From assembly GCF_036053395.1 (NCBI RefSeq), contig NZ_CP107942.1, positions 6,900,501 to 6,964,500 of the forward strand: a DNA stretch of 64,000 nt, in the 5' to 3' direction. Made by a program: the position numbers and the translations under genes. Below are positions 24,736 through 32,176 of this stretch, piece by piece (position 1 is the stretch's first letter; each line of letters begins with the position of its first letter). The notes below the pieces were generated by a model. The model worked only from the letters and a program-made list of their open reading frames with translations, searched no databases and was not told where the DNA came from. Source of the stretch: Actinoplanes sp. NBC_00393. Lineage in GTDB: Bacteria > Actinomycetota > Actinomycetes > Mycobacteriales > Micromonosporaceae.

Positions 24736-25917
24736 TCAGCGGGGTGTGGTGGGTCTGGCGGCGTGGGAGGCGGCGAGGCCGATGGTTAGGGCGCCGAGTA
24801 CGCAGAGGGTGGAGTTCAGGATGCCGTAGTGCTCGGCGGCGAAGCCGATCAGGGGAGGGCCGGCCAGGAAGGCACCGTAGCCGATGGAGCCGGCCACGGA
24901 AACGCGGATGGCTGCGCGGAGTGGGTCGTCGGCGGCTGCGCTCATGCCGATGGGGAAGCCGAGGGAAGCGCCTACGCCCCACAGGAGGGCGCCGAGCAGG
25001 GCTACCGGGATGGTGCTGCCGAAGACCACGAGCAGGAGGCCGGCGGCTGCGGTCAGGGCGGTCAGGCGGAGGACGAGTACGCGGCCCCAGCGTTCGATGG
25101 CCTGGCCGCCGAAGAGGCGGGCCAAGGTCATTGCGGTAACGAAGACGCCGAAGCCGATCGCGCCGATGGTTTCGCTGCTTCCGTAGCCGTCTACGAGGCT
25201 GATGGCCAGCCAGTCGTTGGCGGTGCCCTCGGTGAAGCCGAAACCGAGCATGATCAGGCCGATGAGGAGGGTTCGGGGTTCGCGCCAGGCCTGGCCGATG
25301 GTCATGGCGGGGCGTTCGCCGGGTTCCAGCGCCACGTGCGGCAGGAAACGCCGCACCATGAAGACCATCACGGCGGCGGTGACTGTCGCGGAGAGGTAGA
25401 GCTGGGCAGAGAGTGGCAGGCCGGTCGCCGCGGCGGCGGCGCCGGTGGCTGCGCCGGTCACGGTACCCAGGCTGAAGCCGGCGTGGAAGCGGGGCATCAG
25501 GGTACGGCCTAAGCGGCGCTCCACGTCGGCGCCTTCGACGTTCATGGCTACGTCCCACGTGCTGGTGGCCACCCCGGCGAGGAGCAGGCCGGCGCCGGCC
25601 ACGATCGGTTCGCCGAGCAGGACGCCGGTGGCCAGCACGGCCAGGCCGGACACCAGTGTCAGGCAGCTGAGCAGCACGGTCCGGGCGGGGCCGAAACGCT
25701 GCACGATCGGGCCGGCCAACGGGATCGCGGCGACTGCGGAACCGGACATGCAGAGCAGCAGCAGGCCGAAGCCGGCTGCGGAGACGTCCAGGGCCTCGCG
25801 GGCGGCGGGTGCCCGGGACAGCCAGCCCGCATAGGCGAACCCGTTCATGGCAAAAGCGACGCCGACGGCGGTCTTCGCGGAATTCACACGTGAGAGATCG
25901 ACGGCGAGATTAGCCAC
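24736..25917 (-). CDS. MFS transporter
   Basis: A 393-residue membrane protein with about 12 hydrophobic helices in the two-times-six MFS pattern. The first loop has RFGPARTVLLS and the later half the matching GGQAIERWGRVLVL. It resembles the YbjJ-like group of exporters or sugar-type permeases of unknown substrate. It has no operon partner. The divergent nucleotidyltransferase-like gene begins 130 bases away. Confidence 0.87.
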   Translation of the reverse strand: MANLAVDLSRVNSAKTAVGVAFAMNGFAYAGWLSRAPAAREALDVSAAGFGLLLLCMSGSAVAAIPLAGPIVQRFGPARTVLLSCLTLVSGLAVLATGVLLGEPIVAGAGLLLAGVATSTWDVAMNVEGADVERRLGRTLMPRFHAGFSLGTVTGAATGAAAAATGLPLSAQLYLSATVTAAVMVFMVRRFLPHVALEPGERPAMTIGQAWREPRTLLIGLIMLGFGFTEGTANDWLAISLVDGYGSSETIGAIGFGVFVTAMTLARLFGGQAIERWGRVLVLRLTALTAAAGLLLVVFGSTIPVALLGALLWGVGASLGFPIGMSAAADDPLRAAIRVSVAGSIGYGAFLAGPPLIGFAAEHYGILNSTLCVLGALTIGLAASHAARPTTPR

Positions 25918-26047
25918 TACCCGAACTTACACGTTAAAGCGAGGGCAGCCACGGCGTTGGCCGGTGGGGGTGGCACGGCGGGTCGAACGGGCACATCCCA
26001 CAATGGGCGGCGGCGGCATCACGGGTACGTGACGGAAGGAGAGTTGG

Positions 26048-26596
26048 ATGGGCCGGCCGGAGGAACTGCAGGCGGAGGCACGCTCGGTTCTTGCGCAGCT
26101 GGAGCCCCTGGGGCCATTGATGCCCACCGGCAGCTACGTCTCCGGGCTGATGGTCTGGCGCGACCTGGACGTCATGCTGCTCGGCGGGCCGGAGTACACA
26201 CCGGACGACGTCATGGCGCTGCTCGCGCGGGCGGTCCGGATTCCCGGAGTGACCGGGTTCGGGTACGCCGACGAGCGCGGCTCCCGGTCGCCGACGGGTG
26301 AGGAACGCGACGAGCGCTACCACGTGACGCTCACACTGGACGATTGGCGGGTCGACCTGTCGATCTGGTTGAACCACGACCACGCCGACGGCGCCGAGTG
26401 GCACCGGGCGCTGGCCGAGCGCATCACCGACGAGGAACGCGAGGCGGTCCTCGCCATCAAGAGCGTCTGGCACCAGCGTCCGGAGTATCCCGACGAGGTG
26501 AGCGGTTTCGAGATTTACACGGCGGTCTTGGAGCACGGTGTGCGTACCGCGGTGGAATTCGGGGTCTGGCTGCGTGAGGCGCAGAAGAAACCTTGA
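26048..26596 (+). CDS. Nucleotidyltransferase-fold protein
   Basis: A 182-residue protein with the marks of the nucleotidyltransferase superfamily. TGSYVSG (the G-S motif) is followed by WRDLDVMLL (D-x-D), and a third acid lies in DDWRVDLSIWL. This is the layout of small MNT and aminoglycoside-type nucleotidyltransferases. The substrate is unknown, and no antitoxin partner (HEPN) is next to it. GAAGGAGAGTTGG supplies a ribosome site before ATG 26048. Confidence 0.7.
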   Translation: MGRPEELQAEARSVLAQLEPLGPLMPTGSYVSGLMVWRDLDVMLLGGPEYTPDDVMALLARAVRIPGVTGFGYADERGSRSPTGEERDERYHVTLTLDDWRVDLSIWLNHDHADGAEWHRALAERITDEEREAVLAIKSVWHQRPEYPDEVSGFEIYTAVLEHGVRTAVEFGVWLREAQKKP

Positions 26597-26606
26597 GTGA
26601 AACGGG

Positions 26607-26640
26607 CGACCGCCCGGTCCCTGAAGGGACCGGGCGGTCG
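26607..26640. terminator. Bidirectional hairpin terminator
   Basis: CGACCGCCCGGTCCC and GGGACCGGGCGGTCG form a perfect 15-bp stem with a TGAA loop. It sits between the convergent nucleotidyltransferase-like gene and nrdJ. There is no T tract, which is common for actinobacterial terminators. Confidence 0.85.
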
Positions 26641-26658
26641 TCGTTCAAGCGGCAGTGA

Positions 26659-29550
26659 TCAGCTGCAGCCGGAGGTGGAGCCGCAGCCCTCGCAGACGTA
26701 GCAGCTGCCCGCGCGGCGCATCTTGGTGCCACAGGTGAAGCAGAGCGGCGCGTCAGCGGCGTGGCCGGTGACGATCTCCAGCAGCTCGGTGGACGAGCCG
26801 GCCGAGACCGGCGCCTCCTTCTCCTGCGCGACCGGCGCCTTCGCCTCGGCCGGCGCGGTCGCCGCGCCCACCGGGGCGGACACCGGCGCGGACGCGGCCA
26901 TGCCGGCCAGGTCCACCGCGGCGGCCTCGGCGGCCGCCTCGGCCTGCGCCTGGGCGGTCCGCTCCTTCGCGGTGAAGATGCCGAGCTCAGCCCGGGTGTC
27001 GTACGGCAGGAAGTCCAGCGCGAGGCGACGGAAGATGTAGTCCATCACCGACGACGCCATGCGCACGTCCGGGTCGTCGGTCATGCCGGCCGGCTCGAAG
27101 CGCATGTTGGTGAACTTGCTGACGAACGTCTCCAGCGGAACGCCGTACTGCAGCCCTATGGAGATCGCCACCGAGAAGGCGTCCATGACGCCGGCCAGGG
27201 TGGAACCCTGCTTCGACATCTTGAGGAAGACCTCGCCGAGGCCGTCGTCCGGGTAGGACGACGCGGTGAGGTAGCCCTCGGCACCGCCGACCGAGAAGGA
27301 CACCGTCTCCGACGGGCGCTTCTTCGGCAGGCGCTTGCGGATCGGCCGGTACTCGATGACCTTCTCGACGATCTTCTCGACCTCAGCCTTGGCCTCGGCC
27401 GGCTCCTCCGCCTTGTTCTTCTTGGCGGCGGAGAGCGGCTGCCCGACCTTGCAGTTGTCGCGGTAGATCGCGAGCGCCTTCAGGCCGAGCTTCCAGCCCT
27501 GGTAGTGGATCTCCTCGATCTCCTCGATGGTCGCCGTCTCCGGCATGTTGACCGTCTTGGAGATGGCACCCGAGATGAACGGCTGCACCGCGGCCATCAT
27601 CCGGACGTGACCGATCGGCGCGATGGCCCGCTCGCCCATGGCGCAGTCGAAGACCGCGTAGTGCTCCAGCTTGAGGCCGGGGGCGTCGATCACGTTGCCG
27701 TGCTCGGAGATGTGCTCGACGATCGCCTCGACCTGCTCCTCGAGGTAACCGAGGCTGCGCAGGGCGCGCGGCACAGTCTGGTTGACGATCTGCATCGAGC
27801 CGCCGCCGACCAGCTTCTTGAACTTGACCAGCGCCAGGTCGGGCTCGATGCCGGTGGTGTCGCAGTCCATCATCAGGCCGATGGTGCCGGTCGGGGCGAG
27901 GACCGAGGCCTGCGCGTTGCGCCAGCCGTTCTTCGCACCGATCTTGTTGCCGGACTGCCACTGCCGGGTCGCCTCGCGGACGATCTCGGTCGCGACCTCA
28001 CCCTGCGGACGGATCTCGTCGTTCGCCGCGGCGTGCTTGCGCATGACACGCTGGTGCGCCTCGGCGTTACGGGCGTATCCGTCGTACGCACCGACGACTC
28101 CGGCCAGCTCGGCCGAGCGCCGGTACGCCGTACCGGTCATCAGCGAGGTGATCGCCGCCGCGACATTGCGGCCGCCCTCGGAGTCGTACGGCAGGCCGGA
28201 GGCCATCAGCAGCGCGCCGATGTTCGCGTACCCGATGCCGAGCTGGCGGTACGCCCGGGTGGTGATCCCGATCTTCTCGGTCGGGAAGTCGGCGAAGCAG
28301 ATCGAGATGTCCATCGCGGTGATGATGAACTCGACGCTCTTGACGAACTTCTCCACCTCGAAGCCGCCGTCGGCCTTGAGGAACTTCATCAGGTTGAGCG
28401 AGGCCAGGTTGCAGGACGAGTCGTCCAGCGACATGTACTCCGAGCACGGGTTGGACGCGGTGATCCGGCCGGTCTCGGGGTTGGTGTGCCAGTCGTTGAT
28501 GGTGTCGTCGTACTGCAGGCCTGGGTCGGCGCACTCCCACGCGGCCTTGGCGATGTCGCGGAAGAGCTTCTTGGCGTCGATGGTCTCGATGACCTCGCCG
28601 TTGAGCCGGCCGCGGAGGCCGAACTGCCCGCCCTCTTCGTAGGCCCGCATGAACTCGTCGCTGACCCGCACCGAGTTGTTGGCGTTCTGGTACTGCACCG
28701 AGACGATGTCGGCGCCGCCCAGGTCCATGTCGAAGCCGGCGTCCCGCAGCGCGCGGATCTTGTCCTCCTCGCGCGCCTTGGTGGAGACGAACTCCTCGAT
28801 GTCCGGGTGGTCCACGTCGAGGATCACCATCTTCGCGGCGCGCCGGGTGGCGCCACCGGACTTGATGGTGCCCGCGCTCGCGTCCGCGCCGCGCATGAAG
28901 CTCACCGGGCCGCTGGCGGTGCCACCGGACGACAGCAGCTCCTTGGAGGAACGGATCCGGGACAGGTTGACACCCGAACCGGAACCGCCCTTGAAGATCA
29001 GGCCCTCCTCCTTGTACCACTCGAGGATCGAGTCCATCGAGTCGTCCACGGAGAGGATGAAACAGGCGCTGACCTGCTGCGGCGACTTCGTGCCGACGTT
29101 GAACCAGACCGGCGAGTTGAAGCTGAACACCTGGTGCAGCAGCATCCAGGTCAGCTCGTGCTCGAACAGCTCGGCGTCCGCCGGGGAGGCGAAGTAGCTG
29201 TACTCCTCGCCCGCCTTCCGGTACGTCTTCACGACGCGGTCGATGAGCTGCTTCAGCGACCACTCGCGCTCCTCGGTGCCGACCGCACCGCGGAAATACT
29301 TGGTCGTGACGATGTTCGCCGCGTTGACGCTCCAGAACGCTGGGAACTCGACGCCCCGCTGCTCGAAGTTGATCGAGCCGTCACGCCAGTTGGTCATGAC
29401 GACGTCGCGGCGTTCCCACTCCACCTCGTCGTACGGGTGGACGCCGTCGGTCGTCCACACCCGCTCCACACGCAGCCCCCCGGCCGCCGCGCCGTTGCCG
29501 CCGCTGGTCCGGCTGCGCTGGCGACCTGCAGTGATGCCGTCTCCGGCCAT
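26659..29550 (-). CDS. nrdJ: Adenosylcobalamin-dependent ribonucleotide reductase (class II)
   Basis: NrdJ converts ribonucleotides to deoxyribonucleotides using vitamin B12, independent of oxygen. The 963-residue chain has the N-terminal actinobacterial extension, substrate-site segments such as FNSPVWFNVG and SACFILSVDDSM, a central NPCSEYM motif and the loop SVLAPTGTIGLMMDCDTTG. A C-terminal Cys-rich tail (CFTCGTKM, CYVCEGCG) binds zinc or relays electrons. It follows nrdR by 45 bases, with GGGGGAG before ATG 29550. There is no room for a B12 riboswitch directly ahead of it; regulation should come from NrdR. Confidence 0.96.
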   Translation of the reverse strand: MAGDGITAGRQRSRTSGGNGAAAGGLRVERVWTTDGVHPYDEVEWERRDVVMTNWRDGSINFEQRGVEFPAFWSVNAANIVTTKYFRGAVGTEEREWSLKQLIDRVVKTYRKAGEEYSYFASPADAELFEHELTWMLLHQVFSFNSPVWFNVGTKSPQQVSACFILSVDDSMDSILEWYKEEGLIFKGGSGSGVNLSRIRSSKELLSSGGTASGPVSFMRGADASAGTIKSGGATRRAAKMVILDVDHPDIEEFVSTKAREEDKIRALRDAGFDMDLGGADIVSVQYQNANNSVRVSDEFMRAYEEGGQFGLRGRLNGEVIETIDAKKLFRDIAKAAWECADPGLQYDDTINDWHTNPETGRITASNPCSEYMSLDDSSCNLASLNLMKFLKADGGFEVEKFVKSVEFIITAMDISICFADFPTEKIGITTRAYRQLGIGYANIGALLMASGLPYDSEGGRNVAAAITSLMTGTAYRRSAELAGVVGAYDGYARNAEAHQRVMRKHAAANDEIRPQGEVATEIVREATRQWQSGNKIGAKNGWRNAQASVLAPTGTIGLMMDCDTTGIEPDLALVKFKKLVGGGSMQIVNQTVPRALRSLGYLEEQVEAIVEHISEHGNVIDAPGLKLEHYAVFDCAMGERAIAPIGHVRMMAAVQPFISGAISKTVNMPETATIEEIEEIHYQGWKLGLKALAIYRDNCKVGQPLSAAKKNKAEEPAEAKAEVEKIVEKVIEYRPIRKRLPKKRPSETVSFSVGGAEGYLTASSYPDDGLGEVFLKMSKQGSTLAGVMDAFSVAISIGLQYGVPLETFVSKFTNMRFEPAGMTDDPDVRMASSVMDYIFRRLALDFLPYDTRAELGIFTAKERTAQAQAEAAAEAAAVDLAGMAASAPVSAPVGAATAPAEAKAPVAQEKEAPVSAGSSTELLEIVTGHAADAPLCFTCGTKMRRAGSCYVCEGCGSTSGCS

Positions 29551-29595
29551 ATGAACGTGCTCCCCCTCGTAGTACCAGCTGAATGCAGGCTGTGA

Positions 29596-30114
29596 TCAGC
29601 CGTTGAGCTTTGGTGCGCGACCGCCGGACCGCGGCGCGACGGCGTGTCGCGTCCCGGGCTCCCTGACGACCGCCGCGTCGCGCAGTGCCGCGATCTCCTT
29701 CTCGAATTCGTCGAGAGAGTCGAACGACTTGTAGACACTGGCGAACCGGAGATATGCCACCTGGTCCAGCTCACGCAACGGCGTGAGGATCGCCAGGCCC
29801 ACCTCGTGGCTGGGGATCTCGGCGGCGCCGCGGGCCCGGACGGTCTCCTCCACCCGCTGCGCGAGCAGCGCGATCGAGTCCTCGTCGACGGGCCGGCCCT
29901 GACAGGCCTTCCGGACCCCACTCATGATCTTCGTCCGGCTGAAGGGCTCGGTGACGCCACTGCGCTTGACGACCGCGAGGATCGCCTCCTCGACCGTGGT
30001 GAACCGCTTGCCGCACTCGGGGCACGCCCGCCGGCGACGGATCAGCTGACCCTCATCGGCCTCACGCGAGTCGACCACGCGCGAATCGGCATGACGACAG
30101 TACGGGCAACGCAC
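29596..30114 (-). CDS. nrdR: Transcriptional repressor NrdR
   Basis: NrdR binds (d)ATP and represses ribonucleotide reductase genes. The 172-residue protein has the N-terminal zinc ribbon (C3, C6, C31, C34) and an ATP-cone domain from about 49 to 139. A 30-residue C-terminal tail is extra. It is the first gene of an nrdR-nrdJ operon. The 300-base region upstream contains sequences resembling NrdR boxes and DnaA boxes. Confidence 0.96.
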   Translation of the reverse strand: MRCPYCRHADSRVVDSREADEGQLIRRRRACPECGKRFTTVEEAILAVVKRSGVTEPFSRTKIMSGVRKACQGRPVDEDSIALLAQRVEETVRARGAAEIPSHEVGLAILTPLRELDQVAYLRFASVYKSFDSLDEFEKEIAALRDAAVVREPGTRHAVAPRSGGRAPKLNG

Positions 30115-30196
30115 CGCGACCCCTTCCGGACAACCGCTCCACGGAATCCGGACATGCTGAAGCGCAGCTCCGCCATGGTCACGACCATCGCGATGC

Positions 30197-30246
30197 TGTG
30201 GACGACATGTGGATAACCGGGGAGAGGAAACCCAACCTGTGGATGA
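30197..30246 (+). promoter_or_regulatory. Three DnaA-box-like 9-mers upstream of nrdR
   Basis: TGTGGATAA at 30208-30216 is a perfect DnaA box (reverse complement TTATCCACA). TGTGGACGA (30197-30205) and TGTGGATGA (30238-30246) are near matches in the same orientation. The spacings of 11 and 30 bases are close to whole helical turns. They lie upstream of the nrdR-nrdJ operon. DnaA control of ribonucleotide reductase is known in E. coli; here it is inferred. Confidence 0.5.
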
Positions 30247-30247
30247 C

Positions 30248-30277
30248 TTACATCTTTGTAACCACTAGATGTTGGGG
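30248..30277 (-). promoter_or_regulatory. Candidate NrdR boxes
   Basis: CCACTAGATGTTGGGG (30262-30277) resembles actinobacterial NrdR boxes, which on the nrdR sense strand read around CAACATCTAGTGG. Next to it, TTACATCTTTGTAA (30248-30261) is a palindrome with TTACA/TGTAA arms and the same ACATCT core. Autoregulation of nrdR-nrdJ is expected for the family; the exact boxes are my reading. Confidence 0.45.
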
Positions 30278-30431
30278 TAGACGCTATGCCCCGGCGGACG
30301 CCGATGCAAGCTCAGTGGCGTGCCGACGCGCCGTATTTTGCGCCTCACCACCAGGGGTGATGTCACGATCACGCGGAGCGCCCGGGAAGTAGGGCTCGAC
30401 GCGCCGATCAGTGGTCAGTTCGGGACATACA

Positions 30432-30569
30432 TCAACCCTGGGAGGCGGTGGTGAACAAGACGACACTCGCGAACGCCGACATCATGAAGAACAGACTGAG
30501 CAGCACGACCCGGCCGCGCCGGGTGAGCCGCAACGGCGGCTCGACGTGCCGTGCACCAGTGGTCACCAT
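30432..30569 (-). CDS. Small membrane peptide divergent from lexA
   Basis: A 45-residue peptide. A short soluble N-terminus containing EPPLRLTRRGR is followed by one transmembrane helix (about 22-41). AGGAGGGG lies 9 bases before ATG 30569, which decides the start. The RLTRRGRVV motif and position beside lexA match SOS-linked cell-division inhibitors of actinobacteria, but those carry a C-terminal LysM domain and this one ends after the helix. Two LexA-box-like sequences lie 34 and 58 bases upstream. A role as a short SOS division inhibitor is inferred. Confidence 0.7.
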   Translation of the reverse strand: MVTTGARHVEPPLRLTRRGRVVLLSLFFMMSAFASVVLFTTASQG

Positions 30570-30602
30570 GACGAGACTCCCCCTCCTAGGACACCCGTTC
30601 GA

Positions 30603-30642
30603 TAGAACGCCCGTACGACGGTCTATCAGAACACAGGTACGG
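30603..30642 (-). promoter_or_regulatory. Two LexA-box-like sequences of the small membrane gene
   Basis: TAGAACGCCCGTACGA (30603-30618) and CAGAACACAGGTACGG (30627-30642) share the pattern AGAAC-N4-GTACG. They approximate the actinobacterial SOS box TCGAAC-N4-GTTCGA with two or more changes each. Their tandem placement 24 bases apart supports function. Confidence 0.5.
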
Positions 30643-30678
30643 AAGTCGAGCACTTGAGCGCAACACGCCGGGGAAATC

Positions 30679-30694
30679 TCGTACAGATGTTTGA
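30679..30694 (+). promoter_or_regulatory. LexA (SOS) box upstream of lexA
   Basis: TCGTACAGATGTTTGA matches TCGAAC-N4-GTTYGA with a single change. It lies 131 bases before the lexA start and overlaps TTGAAT, a possible -35 element. LexA autoregulation is general, so this is the likely operator. Confidence 0.65.
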
Positions 30695-30824
30695 ATATGT
30701 CGGACCCGCCTATTAGGTTTTGCATTCAAGAGGGGTCAGCCGGACAAACGCCATCCCCACGGCGGATGTTCGGCTCCGCGACGCACCACGTGCCGACAGG
30801 CACTGGCCGACAGGGAGGGCGGAC

Positions 30825-31616
30825 GTGTCGACCGACGACCGGACGAGCCGACAGCAACAGACCGGGAAACCCGAGGCGGTCGGCGCCTCGGCGGCCATGC
30901 GGCGCCGCACCCCCAGCCGCGCCCGCAGCGCTGACGCGCCACAGCTGCGCTCGGTGACGCCGGTCGGCCACCTGCCCGAGGCGGTCGCCACCGATCTCAC
31001 CGCGCGGCAGCGCCGCATTCTGGAGTTCATCCGGGACTGGGTGGAGCGGTACGGCTACCCGCCCAGCGTCCGTGAGATCGGCGAGGCCGTCGGGCTGGTC
31101 TCCCCGTCCAGCGTGGCGTACCAGTTGAAGGCCCTCGAGACCAAGGGCTACCTGCGCCGCGACCCCAACCGGCCACGGGCGGTGGACGTCCGTGCGCCCG
31201 GTGAGCTGGTCGACGACGAGGCGATGCGGGCCGCCCGTCCGCAGCCGGCGTACGTGCCGCTCGTCGGCCGGATCGCTGCCGGTGGCCCGATCCTGGCCGA
31301 GCAGGCCGTCGAGGACTTCTTCCCGCTGCCGCGCGAGCTGGTCGGTGAGGGCGAGGTCTTCATGCTCGAGGTCAAGGGCGACTCGATGATCGACGCCGCG
31401 ATCTGCAACGGTGACTGGGTCGTGGTCCGCCAGCAGCCGAACGCTGAGGTCGGCGACATCGTGGCCGCCATGATCGACGGTGAGGCCACGGTCAAGAGCT
31501 ACCGGCAGCGGGACGGGCATGTCTGGCTCATGCCGGCCAACCCGGCCTTCGACCCGATCCCCGGTGACGACGCAACGATCATGGGTCGGGTGGTGGCGGT
31601 CCTCCGTCGCGTCTGA
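30825..31616 (+). CDS. lexA: SOS repressor LexA
   Basis: A 263-residue LexA. The N-terminal 50 residues are a basic disordered extension, followed by the winged HTH ([20 protein letters not shown]) and the S24 peptidase domain. The Ala-Gly cleavage site is in RIAAGGP (152/153), with catalytic Ser187 in GDSM and Lys224 in ATVKSY. It represses DNA-damage genes until RecA filament triggers self-cleavage. GTG 30825 is chosen because GGGAGG lies 7 bases upstream; the longer open frame crosses the operator. Confidence 0.96.
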   Translation: MSTDDRTSRQQQTGKPEAVGASAAMRRRTPSRARSADAPQLRSVTPVGHLPEAVATDLTARQRRILEFIRDWVERYGYPPSVREIGEAVGLVSPSSVAYQLKALETKGYLRRDPNRPRAVDVRAPGELVDDEAMRAARPQPAYVPLVGRIAAGGPILAEQAVEDFFPLPRELVGEGEVFMLEVKGDSMIDAAICNGDWVVVRQQPNAEVGDIVAAMIDGEATVKSYRQRDGHVWLMPANPAFDPIPGDDATIMGRVVAVLRRV

Positions 31617-31766
31617 CCGCTGACCCGAACACGGCTGCGCGGGGTGCGCTCCGGGCGGTGCAGGCCGCGCAAAGCCGAGATGTCCGGCATGCCGGACAGT
31701 ACCTCGCGAGGGCGGCCCTGACAGTGAACATGAGGCTGCCCGGTCCTAGGCCGAACGCGCTTCCGG

Positions 31767-31990
31767 CCCGGCAGCCCTCTGCCGAGCGCCGCATCTTGCA
31801 CCCAGCTGGGAGCCGGCCCTCGATCCGGCAGCCCTCGGCCGGGCACCGCATCCTGCGCCGGGCTGGCAGCCGGCCCTCGATCCGGCAGCCCTCGGCCGGG
31901 CACCGCATCCTGCGCCGGGCTGGCAGCTGGCCCTCGATCCGGCAGCCCTCGGCCGGGCACCGCATCCTGCGCCGGGCTGGGAGCCGGCCC
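31767..31990. repeat. 57-bp tandem repeat downstream of lexA
   Basis: Three 57-bp units begin at 31811, 31868 and 31925, nearly identical, each containing GATCCGGCAGCCCTCGGCC and CACCGCATCCTGCGCC. A degenerate unit precedes them (from about 31767) and the start of another follows at 31982. The unit is 19 codons long, so repetitive frames stay open on both strands. I see no ribosome site or family match and treat it as a minisatellite in the lexA 3' region (31617-32129). Confidence 0.85.
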
Positions 31991-32129
31991 TGGCCAGCCC
32001 ATGATCAGGAGATCGGGCCACGAGCCGGAGACCAGGCGTCCGTTCGCCGACAGCTGACCAGAACCGAGCCGGCAACCAGGAGCCGGTACTCAGCACGAGG
32101 CCGGCCACAAAGAAAGCCAGGCCACAGAA

Positions 32130-32165
32130 TGAAAGGCCGGCTTACCCGTACGAGTAAGCCGGCCT
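32130..32165. terminator. Bidirectional hairpin terminator
   Basis: AAAGGCCGGCTTAC and GTAAGCCGGCCTTT form a perfect 14-bp stem with an 8-base loop. The stem ends in AAA/TTT, giving short T runs on both strands. It separates the lexA side from the convergent membrane protein gene. Confidence 0.88.
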
Positions 32166-32176
32166 TTCGTCGTCTG

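Noticed and set aside
26761..29595. Very long open frame (over 900 codons) opposite nrdJ
   Set aside because: It is the GC-rich shadow of a well-conserved gene; its translation is low-complexity Arg/His/Leu/Asp-rich with no family match.
29551..29595. B12 riboswitch controlling nrdJ
   Set aside because: Only 45 bases separate nrdR and nrdJ, far too short for a cobalamin riboswitch, and no B12-box-like motif was seen upstream of nrdR.
31499..32108. Repetitive proteins encoded opposite the lexA 3' region
   Set aside because: The frames exist only because the 57-bp unit is a multiple of three; there is no ribosome site, and two frames are open equally.
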